Below are positions 1-8,344 of a stretch of 28,000 bases of DNA, piece by piece. The first letter of the stretch is position 1. Each line of letters opens with the position of its first letter. The translations under genes were made by a program, and so were the position numbers. Source of the stretch: Candidatus Proendomicrobium guianensium (GTDB lineage Bacteria > Elusimicrobiota > Endomicrobiia > Endomicrobiales > Endomicrobiaceae); the NCBI GenBank assembly GCA_009785775.1, contig WQVR01000001.1:1-28000 (forward strand), in the 5' to 3' direction. The notes under the pieces were generated by a model. It did not search any database, was not told the DNA's origin, and saw nothing but the letters and a program-made list of their open reading frames with translations.

Positions 1-1899
1 GCCTGGCACTTGAAAGAAGCTTTAAAACTTAAAGACAACAAAGTTAAGCGCATAACATTTAACGAAATTACAAAAGACGCGATACAAAATTCAGTTAAAA
101 ATCCCCGCGAGCTTGATATGGGGTTGGTTGACAGTCAACAGGCGCGCCGTATACTAGACCGTATTGTAGGTTATAAACTTTCGCCGCTTCTGTGGAAAAA
201 AGTTAAAGTAGGGTTGTCGGCGGGCAGGGTGCAGTCTGTTGCGGTTATGCTTGTTTGCGACAGGGAAGCGGAAATCCAAGCGTTTATTCCCCAAGAATAT
301 TGGAGCCTTACGGCAAATTTACATAAAGATAAATCTGAGCAAATTTTTGAAGCAGGGCTTGTTTCCAAAGCCGGCGTAAAATTTGAAAAGTTAAGTATTA
401 AAAATAAGCAGGAAGCAGACGAGATATTAAAAGACTTGAAAAGCGCCGCTTATAGCGTAAAAAATGTTGAATCCAAAGAGCGTCGTCGCGCGCCATATCC
501 CCCTTACACCACTTCCACAATGCAGCAAGACGCTTCAAGGCGTATAGGTTTTTTTGCTTCAAAAACAATGCAGGTTGCCCAAAAGCTTTACGAGGGCATC
601 CCCTTAGGCAACGCCGGCGTTACGGGTTTAATTACTTATATGAGAACCGACTCTTTAAATATTGCAAAATATGCCCAAGGAGAAGCTTTAAATTTTATCG
701 CCAAAGAATACGGCGAAGAGTTTAAGCCCGCAAAACCCAGATTTTATAAAGCAAAAGCTAAAGGCGCGCAAGAAGCGCACGAGGCAATACGCCCGACCAG
801 CGTTTCTCATACGCCCGAAAGCGTAAAACAATTTTTAACGGCAGAGCAATTTAAACTTTACAGCCTTATATGGAAGCGCTTTGTGGCAAGCCAAATGACA
901 GAGGCGGTTTTTAATACCGTTGCGGCAGATATTGAGGCGAAAGATTATATTTTCCGCGCCACGGGAAGTACCTTAAAATTCGAAGGTTTTTTAAAAGTGT
1001 ACGCCGTTTATGACGAAGACAAAGAAAAGGAAGCCAAGCTTCCCGAACTTAAAGAAGGCGAAAAACTAAACCTGGACGAACTAAAATCAGATCAGCATTT
1101 TACAGAGCCCCCTGCCCGCTATAATGAGGCAAGCCTTATTAAAACGCTTGAAGAGTACGGCATAGGCCGCCCCTCTACCTATGCCCCTACAATAAAAACA
1201 ATTTTAGACAGGCTTTATGTTCGCTTAGACGGCAAAAAGTTTTTACCTACGCCATTGGGCATAGTGGTTAATAATGTTTTAAAAGATTATTTTAAAAATA
1301 TAGTTAACGTGGAATTTACCGCAAAAATAGAAGAAGAATTAGACGATGTTGCCGAGCAAAAAGCCCCTTGGCAAAATATTATTAAAGAATTTTACACGCC
1401 TTTTAATAAAGATTTAGAACACGCTGAACAAAATATGACGCGCCAAAAGGTTGAAGCCCAAAAAACCGACGAATTATGCCCGAAATGTAATGCGTCTATG
1501 GTAATACGCGACAGCCGCCGCGGACAGTTTATGGCGTGTTCGGCTTACCCTGAATGTAAAACAACTTTTTCTGTAGGCAAAGACGGCAAAAAAATTGAAC
1601 AACCCACACTGTCTGAAAACGAAACCTGCCCTAAATGCTCTAAACAGTTGGTAGTAAAACAAAGCTGGCGCGGACCGTTTATAGCGTGTTCAGGCTACCC
1701 TGATTGCAAAACAACTTTCTCCATAGATAAAGACGGCAATAAGGTTTTAAAGCCCGAACCCGAAGTAACAGATATTAAGTGCGAAAAGTGCGGAAAGCTA
1801 ATGCTTAAGCGCGTAGGCAAACGCGGTCCGTTTATAGCGTGCCCCGGCTTTCCTAAGTGCAGAAATTTAAAAAAATGGACCTCTTCAAAAGAGAGTTAA
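1..1899 (+). CDS. topA: DNA topoisomerase I (type IA), 5'-truncated by window edge
   Basis: Relaxes negatively supercoiled DNA by transient single-strand cleavage. The frame is open from base 1 (Ala-Trp-His, then the codons from base 10), so the N-terminal Toprim part lies outside the window and the TTG at base 10 is not the real start. The visible part aligns by eye with E. coli TopA: FNEITK, SPLLWKK and GLSAGRVQSVAV motifs, then the active-site tyrosine in ITYMRTDS, encoded at 637-639. The C-terminus carries three four-cysteine zinc ribbons (about 1477-1560, 1627-1710 and 1780-1860), each CxxC...C....C. The 3' end overlaps the recombinase gene by 25 bases, which suggests a topA-xer operon. 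I see nothing abnormal except the edge truncation. Confidence 0.97.
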   Translation, partial: AWHLKEALKLKDNKVKRITFNEITKDAIQNSVKNPRELDMGLVDSQQARRILDRIVGYKLSPLLWKKVKVGLSAGRVQSVAVMLVCDREAEIQAFIPQEYWSLTANLHKDKSEQIFEAGLVSKAGVKFEKLSIKNKQEADEILKDLKSAAYSVKNVESKERRRAPYPPYTTSTMQQDASRRIGFFASKTMQVAQKLYEGIPLGNAGVTGLITYMRTDSLNIAKYAQGEALNFIAKEYGEEFKPAKPRFYKAKAKGAQEAHEAIRPTSVSHTPESVKQFLTAEQFKLYSLIWKRFVASQMTEAVFNTVAADIEAKDYIFRATGSTLKFEGFLKVYAVYDEDKEKEAKLPELKEGEKLNLDELKSDQHFTEPPARYNEASLIKTLEEYGIGRPSTYAPTIKTILDRLYVRLDGKKFLPTPLGIVVNNVLKDYFKNIVNVEFTAKIEEELDDVAEQKAPWQNIIKEFYTPFNKDLEHAEQNMTRQKVEAQKTDELCPKCNASMVIRDSRRGQFMACSAYPECKTTFSVGKDGKKIEQPTLSENETCPKCSKQLVVKQSWRGPFIACSGYPDCKTTFSIDKDGNKVLKPEPEVTDIKCEKCGKLMLKRVGKRGPFIACPGFPKCRNLKKWTSSKES

Positions 1900-2753
1900 T
1901 AAATAGGTTCTGCGCTTATCTGGAGGCAGAACGCAACTATTCGCCCAATACCGTGAGTGCTTACTTAAAAGACACGGAAAGCTTCGCTTTTTTTATAAAA
2001 GATTGCGATTTTAAAGATGTTACCCGCGATAGTATAAGAAATTATATAACCCATCTGAAAGACTCGGGGCTTTCAAAAGCAAGCGTGGCGCGCAAGTTTG
2101 CCGTGGTGCGGGCGCTCTATAAATTTCTAATCATTAATAATATTGTTTCCGAAAATCCCCTAAGGGTTATGAGCTACCCGAAAACAGAAAAAAAAGTGCC
2201 GGTTTTTCTTACGGAAAAAGAAGTGTATAATTTGCTTGAAACATCAAACCTTCCTCTCCGCGACCGCGCCATGATAGAACTTTTATATTCGTCAGGGCTT
2301 AGGATAGAAGAACTTGTTTCTTTAAATGTTTCGTCTATAGATTTTATAAGCGGGTTTGTGCGTGTTTTAGGCAAAGGTTCTAAAGAACGCACGGTGCCTG
2401 TTACCGATATTTGCTTAGACGCCATAAATAATTATTTATCATTTAGGCGCGCTCAAGGGTTGCAGGCACTGCCTAAAGACGCGCTTTTTCTAAATAAGTT
2501 TTCAAAGCGCATAGGTTCGCGCGGAGCACGCAAAGTTTTGGGCGGTTGGTTTATAAAAGCGGGCATACTCAAACGCATAAGCCCCCACGCGCTCAGGCAT
2601 TCTTTTGCCACGCACTTGCTAGACCGCGGCGCAGACCTTCGTAGCGTGCAGGAAATGTTAGGCCACAAAAATATTGCCACAACTCAAGTTTATACGCATG
2701 TTACCATAGAAAGTTTAAAAAACGCTTATAAAAAGGCGCACCCCAGAACTTAA
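1875..2753 (+). CDS. Tyrosine recombinase XerC/XerD family
   Basis: Site-specific tyrosine recombinase, most likely for chromosome dimer resolution at dif with FtsK. From the ATG at 1875 it has 292 residues, close to the roughly 298 of E. coli XerC and XerD. The N-terminal SAM-like core-binding domain includes ERNYSPNTVSAYLKD. All catalytic residues are visible: R143 (SSGLRIEEL), K167 (GKGSKER), H238 and R241 (SPHALRHSF), H264 (LGHKNI) and the nucleophile Y273 (TTQVYTHV). A GTG at 1857 would add six residues; ATG 1875 is preferred because it fits the family N-terminus, but neither start has a convincing ribosome binding site. It overlaps topA in another frame, so translational coupling is likely. 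XerC and XerD cannot be told apart from this sequence alone. An integrase role is unlikely given the housekeeping neighbours. Confidence 0.93.
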   Translation: MDLFKRELINRFCAYLEAERNYSPNTVSAYLKDTESFAFFIKDCDFKDVTRDSIRNYITHLKDSGLSKASVARKFAVVRALYKFLIINNIVSENPLRVMSYPKTEKKVPVFLTEKEVYNLLETSNLPLRDRAMIELLYSSGLRIEELVSLNVSSIDFISGFVRVLGKGSKERTVPVTDICLDAINNYLSFRRAQGLQALPKDALFLNKFSKRIGSRGARKVLGGWFIKAGILKRISPHALRHSFATHLLDRGADLRSVQEMLGHKNIATTQVYTHVTIESLKNAYKKAHPRT

Positions 2754-2762
2754 AGTATAACT

Positions 2763-3668
2763 ATGAAAGAACAAATAAAACTATTAATGGAAGAAACGGG
2801 CTGCGAGGCAAACGAAGCCGAACTTGCCCTTACCCTTTGCGAAAATGATATAGAGCGTGCCGTAAAAACTATAGGCATGCTTCTTAAGTATATACTTGCC
2901 TTTAAAGCTAAATTGCGCTTTAAAGAGTCTAACCTTTTTGCTTTGGTACATTTGGCGGTTAACGCGAAAACAAGTGAAATATTAAGGTTTTCCTGCGTGG
3001 TTTCTTACAATCCGTTTATGTACGAAACATCTATAGATACCGACTGGTTTTCTTTTGAAAAAACTATTTATTCTTTCAGGCTGGACAAGGGCGCGGCTAC
3101 AGATTATACGCAAGGTATTTTACCAAAACTCAGGGAGTTTCTTACCGTAAAGCTAAAAGAAGTGCCTGTAATAGGGGTGGCAGAAATTAAAGAAATGCTT
3201 GCAGAATTTTTTTCTGCCGCGAGCCTTGAAATAGAAATAACCAGCCAGGAGCTGACCCTTACGCAGTTTAAAAGGTTCGCCGATCAAGACTTTGAAGATG
3301 ATGTGCAGGTAATAAAAGACAATAACGAAGCAAAAGAGGTAAACCTTTTAAGTGAAGTTATAGAAGACCCCGAAGGCACTGCCGTTTCAAAACTTTCCAA
3401 AGGCGATGTTGTGGTTGCCTTAATTACAGATGAGCGCGACATTGCGCATTATTTGTCCCACCTTATGGGCGGCCGTAAAGACGGCAAAGCCGTGCCGCTT
3501 GAGGCTCATATAAAAAAGGTTGTGTTTACAGAAGATGAAGCGGTAATAGAACTTTTTTACGCTTCTTCAATACTTGGCACGGCAAAAGCAGGGCTTTTAA
3601 GTAAAATTAAAGTTGTAACACCCCAAAAAGACAACAATCCGTGGTGGAAAAAAATTATTCCTTGGTGA
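2763..3668 (+). CDS. Hypothetical protein with UBA-like N-terminus
   Basis: 301 residues starting nine bases after the recombinase stop, so probably in the topA-xer operon. Residues 1-42 resemble the UBA-like helical module seen at the N-terminus of EF-Ts and NAC (MEETGCEANEAELAL followed by NDIERAVKTIGMLL). The remainder is soluble-looking mixed alpha/beta sequence with an acidic stretch around residues 175-205 and a basic, tryptophan-containing C-terminus (NPWWKKIIPW). I see no signal peptide, membrane segment or catalytic motif. It is not elongation factor Ts, because the core EF-Ts domains are not recognisable. The function is unknown; the UBA-like assignment is a by-eye resemblance. Confidence 0.85.
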   Translation: MKEQIKLLMEETGCEANEAELALTLCENDIERAVKTIGMLLKYILAFKAKLRFKESNLFALVHLAVNAKTSEILRFSCVVSYNPFMYETSIDTDWFSFEKTIYSFRLDKGAATDYTQGILPKLREFLTVKLKEVPVIGVAEIKEMLAEFFSAASLEIEITSQELTLTQFKRFADQDFEDDVQVIKDNNEAKEVNLLSEVIEDPEGTAVSKLSKGDVVVALITDERDIAHYLSHLMGGRKDGKAVPLEAHIKKVVFTEDEAVIELFYASSILGTAKAGLLSKIKVVTPQKDNNPWWKKIIPW

Positions 3669-3718
3669 AAAGGGACTTCTGCAGGAACATCTTATAAGAG
3701 GGTGTGAATTCTTTTCAA

Positions 3719-4759
3719 TTATTCAAAAAGTTTTGTAAGGATAATATTTTTTACGTTGGGCACTATGTTACGCTTTGGTAGCGCGAAGGCGGTTTTAATA
3801 AAAAAATCGGCGGTTAAATCTTTAAGGCGGCAAAGTTTTGTGTATCTGTTTGCGTTTGAGGTTGAAACCGAAGTGATGTCTGTTGTGTCGGGAAAAACTA
3901 TAAAAGATTGTATAAACGGCCTGTAAATTTCGTCTTTACTTTTAAAGCCCGAGTCTGCAAGAATTTTTTCTATGCGTTTTGAAGTTTGCTTAAACTGGTT
4001 TTCGCTTTGCTCAAACAGGTTTTTGCGTTTGGCGTTTACACGCTCCACCCCGTCTGAAACTACCTTTAAAGGCTCATTTGCGCTTCCGTAAAGTTTAGAG
4101 TTCGGAAAATACTTTGTTTCAAACAAAAATACGCAAAAAGGCAGGGGGGGTGCAGTAAAAGCTAAAATGTCTATTTCTTGCCCGTTAATAATTTTGTTAA
4201 GCTTGGGTTCATTGGGCGCGCCCATAAAAATTTTTGAAAAACCGGCAATTTTTTTACAGACTTCGTCTTCAAAAAGCCTGCCCGCACCCTTTTCTTCAGA
4301 ATCTACCATGTCGGTCAAAACCGCGTTTTGAAGTTCTAAATCTCTTACTTTTTTTGAAATGTCTTGCGAGCCCGCAAGCGTTTTTTTAATTTTTATTATA
4401 AGTTCTGTTGCGGTAACGGGTTTTGAAATAAAATCTGTAATATATTCTCCGGCTACAGAAGTTACCGCTTCGCCATAAGTTTTTTCCATAGAGCTAAGCA
4501 AAATTACAGGCAAGCTCGGCGCAAATTTTTTAATGTCAGGCAAAATGTCTATGCCTGTTTCACCTATGCCGAAATGAATGTCTAAAATAAGAAGGTCAAG
4601 CGCGTTGGGGTTGTTATAGAGGAACTTTTTTAGTTCTACCGTAGTGGCAAATTGTTTTATGGTTGTGCCCGCCACATTTTTTAAAATGGTTTTTTCAAGG
4701 GAGTTTCGTATTAAAGCGTCATCATCGGTAATGGCAATAATTTTTTGAATTTCAGACAT
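3719..4759 (-). CDS. Response regulator with NERD-like PD-(D/E)XK nuclease output domain
   Basis: 346 residues. Residues 5-128 form a complete receiver domain: acidic pocket D12-D14, phospho-acceptor D60 in LLILDIHF, the switch serines in ILLSS (S89/S90) and the conserved lysine K113 in FISKP. A short polar, coiled-coil-like linker follows at about 132-150. Residues 156-330 look like a nuclease-related (NERD) domain: GAGRLFEDEV with E164, then EIDILAF with D197, then FLFETKYF with E214 and K216, matching the E...D...ExK order of PD-(D/E)XK enzymes. The start has a GGGG-type binding site (4766-4769) seven bases upstream. It is transcribed away from dnaX, with no histidine kinase in the window. 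REC assignment is firm; the nuclease fold is inferred from motifs only and may be inactive or purely DNA-binding. Confidence 0.85.
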   Translation of the reverse strand: MSEIQKIIAITDDDALIRNSLEKTILKNVAGTTIKQFATTVELKKFLYNNPNALDLLILDIHFGIGETGIDILPDIKKFAPSLPVILLSSMEKTYGEAVTSVAGEYITDFISKPVTATELIIKIKKTLAGSQDISKKVRDLELQNAVLTDMVDSEEKGAGRLFEDEVCKKIAGFSKIFMGAPNEPKLNKIINGQEIDILAFTAPPLPFCVFLFETKYFPNSKLYGSANEPLKVVSDGVERVNAKRKNLFEQSENQFKQTSKRIEKILADSGFKSKDEIYRPFIQSFIVFPDTTDITSVSTSNANRYTKLCRLKDLTADFFIKTAFALPKRNIVPNVKNIILTKLFE

Positions 4760-4810
4760 TTAATACCCCTTAATTTTACTAATGCTATTTTACCTTTTTA
4801 AAAAGAATAA

Positions 4811-4819
4811 TGCTATAAT
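4811..4819 (+). promoter_or_regulatory. Extended -10 promoter for dnaX
   Basis: TGC followed by TATAAT gives a perfect extended -10 element. The upstream -35 is weak (TTTACC at 4789-4794, spacer 19), which an extended -10 tolerates. Initiation is expected near 4826, giving a leader of about 28 bases to the ATG at 4854 and excluding the longer upstream start. Confidence 0.65.
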
Positions 4820-4853
4820 AAATAATCCTTTTTCTAGCTTTAGAGGTTTAAAA

Positions 4854-6500
4854 ATGTCATATTTAGTGCTTGCAAGGAAGTTTAGACCCGGTATTTTTGA
4901 CGAAGTAATAGGCCAAGAGCATATATCCCAAACATTAAAAAACGCAATTGCAGAGAGCCGCGTGGCGCACGCGTACTTGTTTTCGGGGCCAAGGGGCGTG
5001 GGTAAAACAACCATGGCGCGCGTTTTGGCTAAGTCTTTAAACTGCCAAAAGGGACCCACTTCAAACCCTTGCGGTATTTGCGTTAACTGCCTTGAAATTT
5101 CCAAGTCGGCTTCGGTAGACGTTTTTGAGATAGACGGCGCTTCCAACAACGGCATAGACGAAATACGCGCGCTTCGCGAAAACGTAAAATTTTCTACGGC
5201 AAGTTCAAAGTATAAAATTTATATTATAGACGAAGCCCACCAAATTACCACCCAAGCCTTTAACGCTTTGCTTAAAACACTTGAAGAACCGCCCGAACAC
5301 GTTGTGTTTATACTTGCCACTACCGAACAACACAAAATACCTGTTACAATACTGTCGCGCTGTCAGCGCTACCGCTTTAAACTGCTTAATGCCAAAGAAA
5401 TTTCCGCACAAATTAAATCTATAGCCGTGCAGGAAAACTTTGAAATAGATGAAGATGCTATTGCCGTAATAATCAACGCTTCCGGCGGCAGTATGCGCGA
5501 CGCTTTAAGTTTGCTTGAGCAGGCTGTGTCTTCTTCAGGCGGTAAAGTTTCAGGCGAGTATATAAGAAGCTTGCTAGGGCTGTTACCTCAGGAAATTATA
5601 TCTAAAACAACCCAAAGCCTTGCTTCCGGCGACATATACGAAATTTTAAAAATTGTTAAAACAATTACAGAAGACGGTTATAATGCCCTGCAGTTCGCGC
5701 GCGATTTGCGCGACCATTTAAGACAGTTAATGCTTTACTCCATAAGCCCCGACATCGCTTCAAGCCAAACCGAAGATAAGCAACTTTTAGAAAAACAAAA
5801 AGATTTATTTACCCCTGCGCGCCATGTTCGCTTAAACAACCTTTTATCAAAAGCTTTAGAAGATATGCGCTGGCATGACAGCCCCCGTATTTTGCTTGAA
5901 ATGTATTTAACAAAAATGGCAGAACCCTACTATAATATTGCCGAACTTATAAGCAAAATAGCAGAACTTGAAAGAAAATCGGGCACTATGGAAGATGACT
6001 TTAGCGCTCAAAGCCAAACCGCTCCGGCAGAGTTTGTCGCGGGCATTGCCGCAGAAGCCGCCAGCGCGGATTTGCTTGTGGTGTGGCACGAAATTCTTGC
6101 CGACATTGTAAAAAAGCACCCTTTGTCTTCGCAATCGCTCAAAACGTCGGCTTTTAAAATAACGGGGCCTGCTTCGGTAATGTTTAGCGCTAAAACCAAG
6201 TTCGACTTAGACGGCGTTTTAGAGTTTAAAGAAATAATAGAAAAAATGTTTGAACGCAAAACGGGTATAGCGGTTAGCGTTAAGGCAGAAGTTTCCATTT
6301 CTAATGCCACGCCTCAGGCGGCTCAGGTGGCAGTGAAAGAAGAAATTATTATTGAAGAAGAGTTAAGCGCGGCAACTGCCCCAAAGGCAGAGTATAAAGT
6401 TGAAGAAGACTTAAAAGAAACTGCCAAAACCGCGTTGCCTAAAAAAATTGAAGATATTGCCAAAAAATTCGGCGCAAAAGCAGTAAAAAAAATTGGTTAA
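4854..6500 (+). CDS. dnaX: DNA polymerase III subunit gamma/tau
   Basis: AAA+ clamp-loader ATPase of the replicative polymerase. 548 residues from ATG 4854, which has GAGG at 4843-4846 seven bases upstream. An in-frame ATG at 4782 is rejected because it precedes the promoter and adds non-conserved residues. Visible motifs: Walker A GPRGVGKT at 45-52, four zinc cysteines C64, C73, C76 and C79, Walker B IIDEAH at about 124-129, sensor-1 LATTE, and the SRC arginine-finger motif at 168-170. Domain III follows, then a tau-like C-terminal region ending in a charged Ala/Glu/Lys-rich tail. I noticed no A-rich slippery heptamer with stop that would produce a separate gamma form. recR follows 72 bases downstream. 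Confidence 0.97.
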   Translation: MSYLVLARKFRPGIFDEVIGQEHISQTLKNAIAESRVAHAYLFSGPRGVGKTTMARVLAKSLNCQKGPTSNPCGICVNCLEISKSASVDVFEIDGASNNGIDEIRALRENVKFSTASSKYKIYIIDEAHQITTQAFNALLKTLEEPPEHVVFILATTEQHKIPVTILSRCQRYRFKLLNAKEISAQIKSIAVQENFEIDEDAIAVIINASGGSMRDALSLLEQAVSSSGGKVSGEYIRSLLGLLPQEIISKTTQSLASGDIYEILKIVKTITEDGYNALQFARDLRDHLRQLMLYSISPDIASSQTEDKQLLEKQKDLFTPARHVRLNNLLSKALEDMRWHDSPRILLEMYLTKMAEPYYNIAELISKIAELERKSGTMEDDFSAQSQTAPAEFVAGIAAEAASADLLVVWHEILADIVKKHPLSSQSLKTSAFKITGPASVMFSAKTKFDLDGVLEFKEIIEKMFERKTGIAVSVKAEVSISNATPQAAQVAVKEEIIIEEELSAATAPKAEYKVEEDLKETAKTALPKKIEDIAKKFGAKAVKKIG

Positions 6501-6572
6501 TACAGGTTATATGGGAGATTTTGCGAAGTGTTTTGTTGTTTTTGAAAATAGCAAAAGGCAAAGCAATAAATT

Positions 6573-7175
6573 ATGAACAGGCCGCAAGCAATAAATAAGA
6601 TGATAGACAGCATAAAGCGTCTTCCCGGCATAGGCCCGAAAATGGCAGAACGTCTAAGCTATCACCTGCTTAAAGTTTCAGATGTTGAGGTAGAACGCCT
6701 TATAAGCGCCATACAAAGCGCGCGCCGACAAATGCAAGTGTGCAGCGTTTGCTTTAATGTGGGCGAACAAGACCCCTGTGTTGTATGCCAAGACTCATCC
6801 CGTGACAAAACTATTCTTGCGGTAGTGGAAACCCCGCAAGACTTGCTTGCGTTAGCAAAAGTTAAAGAGTATACGGGGCTTTACTTTGTTTTAGGCGGCG
6901 CGCTTAACCCTTTAGAAGGTATAGGCCCTGACGATTTACGCATAACAGGTTTGATAAACCGCTTAAAAAATGGTACAATTACCGAAATTATAATTGCTAC
7001 TGATACCGATTCAAAAGGCGAAACCACGGCTTTGTACCTTGCAGAACTTATTAAGCATTTTAATATTAAAGTTACGCGCTTGGGCTATGGGCTTCCCGTT
7101 GGCGGCGATATTGAATATGCCGACGAAGTTACACTATCGCGCGCTATTGCAGGCCGCAGGGTTATAGATACATAG
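6573..7175 (+). CDS. recR: Recombination mediator protein RecR
   Basis: Acts with RecF/RecO to load RecA at gaps. 200 residues, the usual length. Residues 11-34 form the helix-hairpin-helix (SIKRLPGIGPKMAERL). The zinc finger uses C57, C60, C69 and C72. The Toprim domain begins near residue 82 (AVVETPQDLLAL), with the GGALNPLEGIGPDDL Walker-B-like segment after it. The dnaX-recR pairing is classic, but the small ybaB/ebfC gene often found between them is absent. The ribosome binding site is poor (AAAAGG about 14 bases upstream). Transcription probably ends at the hairpin at 7247-7281. Confidence 0.97.
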   Translation: MNRPQAINKMIDSIKRLPGIGPKMAERLSYHLLKVSDVEVERLISAIQSARRQMQVCSVCFNVGEQDPCVVCQDSSRDKTILAVVETPQDLLALAKVKEYTGLYFVLGGALNPLEGIGPDDLRITGLINRLKNGTITEIIIATDTDSKGETTALYLAELIKHFNIKVTRLGYGLPVGGDIEYADEVTLSRAIAGRRVIDT

Positions 7176-7246
7176 GGTTGTAAACCCCCGTCGCACCTAA
7201 AAACCCCGCAGGTGGCATAATAAAACAGACATCACTTTTTGGTACT

Positions 7247-7281
7247 GCCGGCAAAAAGTTTTTTTGCGGCTGGTTTTTTTT
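7247..7281 (+). terminator. Intrinsic terminator after recR
   Basis: Stem GCCG(G)CAAAAA pairs with TTTTTGCGGC around a three-base loop, with one bulged G, followed after TGG by eight T residues. It separates the dnaX-recR unit from the por operon. Confidence 0.7.
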
Positions 7282-7349
7282 AGATAAAAATGTAGACGTA
7301 AAAATATATATTCGGGGTTATTCTCATTTACCTCTAAGGAGAGATTAAA

Positions 7350-7919
7350 ATGATTGAAATTCGTTGGCATGGCCGCGGCGGGCAAGGCGCCAAAACTGCC
7401 GCATTGCTTTTTGCCGAATCTGTGCTTCCCACAGGCAAGCACGTGCAGGCATTTCCGGAGTACGGCCCCGAGAGAATGGGCGCGCCGGTACAGTCTTTTA
7501 ACAGAATCTCTGATAAACCCATAACGCTTCACTCGGCAGCAACCTCACCGACCTATGTTGTAATTTTAGACCCTTCGCTTATGAACTGTGTAAATGTTAC
7601 GGCAGGCCTTGTAAAGGGCGGAAAAATTATTGTTAACTCCACATTTTCGCCTAAAGAAATTGCTGCAAGGCTCGGCATAAACCCTAAACAAGTTTATGTT
7701 GTAGACGCAAGCCATATCGCGCTTAATACCATCAAACTAAACAAACCTAACACCCCTATGCTAGGCGCGCTTATAAAAGTTATGGACCTAGATATTAAAA
7801 GCATTTTAAAAGATACAAAAGAAAAACTGACCGAAAAATTTCGTCATAAGCCGCAGGTTATCGAAGGCAATATGGCTTGCATTAAACGCGCCTACGACGA
7901 AGTTGTAACACATAACTAA
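7350..7919 (+). CDS. porG: 2-oxoacid (pyruvate):ferredoxin oxidoreductase, gamma subunit
   Basis: Gamma subunit of the complex that oxidatively decarboxylates pyruvate with CoA and reduces ferredoxin. 189 residues beginning with the family signature EIRWHGRGGQGAKTAA, followed by FPEYGPERMGAPVQSF. A strong ribosome binding site (AAGGAG at 7336-7341) precedes the ATG. It is first in a gamma-delta-alpha-beta operon, the order seen in Thermotoga and Pyrococcus POR. I could not find a convincing -35/-10 pair in the 170 bases upstream. Pyruvate is the most likely substrate; branched-chain 2-oxoacids (VOR) cannot be excluded from sequence alone. Confidence 0.93.
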   Translation: MIEIRWHGRGGQGAKTAALLFAESVLPTGKHVQAFPEYGPERMGAPVQSFNRISDKPITLHSAATSPTYVVILDPSLMNCVNVTAGLVKGGKIIVNSTFSPKEIAARLGINPKQVYVVDASHIALNTIKLNKPNTPMLGALIKVMDLDIKSILKDTKEKLTEKFRHKPQVIEGNMACIKRAYDEVVTHN

Positions 7920-7938
7920 AATTTTAAAGGGTATAAAA

Positions 7939-8274
7939 ATGAATAGAGCACAAATAAAGAAAGCAGCATCTTGCCAAGCTCCACTGCGCGCTTCTGAAAT
8001 TGCCCCCGCAGGGTTGGTTGAAGCAGGAACAAGCGTGGAATTTAACACGGGTGACTGGCGCGCTAATCGCCCTAAATGGTTTAAAGAAAAGTGTATACAC
8101 TGCCTTCTCTGCTGGATAGCCTGCCCCGACTCTTCAATACTTCTTAAGGCAGATAAAGTAAAAACCAGCGTTATGACAGGCATAGATTACGGGCACTGCA
8201 AAGGCTGCGGCATTTGCGCTAAAGAATGCCCCGTAAAAGATAAAGCCATAATAATGGAAGAAGAAAAGAAGTAG
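7939..8274 (+). CDS. porD: 2-oxoacid (pyruvate):ferredoxin oxidoreductase, delta subunit (2x[4Fe-4S])
   Basis: 111 residues. The C-terminal half carries two typical four-cysteine ferredoxin motifs, CIHCLLCWIACP and CKGCGICAKECP, each CxxCxxCxxxC, binding two [4Fe-4S] clusters that pass electrons from the beta subunit to ferredoxin. The N-terminal 40 residues hold the WRANRPKW-type segment common to POR delta subunits. The gene begins 20 bases after porG, with a weak AAAGGG binding site at 7925-7930. A short GC-rich hairpin (8273-8287) begins at its stop codon. Confidence 0.93.
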   Translation: MNRAQIKKAASCQAPLRASEIAPAGLVEAGTSVEFNTGDWRANRPKWFKEKCIHCLLCWIACPDSSILLKADKVKTSVMTGIDYGHCKGCGICAKECPVKDKAIIMEEEKK

Positions 8275-8290
8275 CGGTTAAGCCGCTTTT
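8273..8290 (+). terminator. Small intra-operon hairpin after porD
   Basis: AGCGG/CCGCT five-base-pair stem with a five-base loop and a four-T tail. It is too short for an efficient terminator, so partial attenuation or an mRNA processing/stability element between porD and porA is more plausible. Confidence 0.3.
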
Positions 8291-8344
8291 AGAAAAATAG
8301 CAACAAAGCAGTTTATTAAAAATAAACATTAAAGGTAAATAAAA

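Noticed and set aside
4782..4853. Longer DnaX start at ATG 4782
   Set aside because: The TGCTATAAT promoter lies inside this stretch and the extra 24 residues do not resemble the DnaX N-terminus; ATG 4854 has a ribosome binding site.
4790..5155. Minus-strand 121-residue open frame opposite dnaX
   Set aside because: Shadow of the conserved dnaX coding sequence with no supporting motif.
4854..6500. Programmed frameshift producing a gamma form of DnaX
   Set aside because: I did not find an A-AAA-AAG-type slippery site with a nearby stop and stem-loop in the expected region.
7282..7349. Promoter of the por operon (TATATT at 7307-7312)
   Set aside because: No acceptable -35 at 16-18 bases and no extended -10, so not listed as a feature.
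7806..8183. Minus-strand 125-residue open frame across porG/porD
   Set aside because: Antisense to two conserved subunits and spans their gene boundary; no family resemblance.
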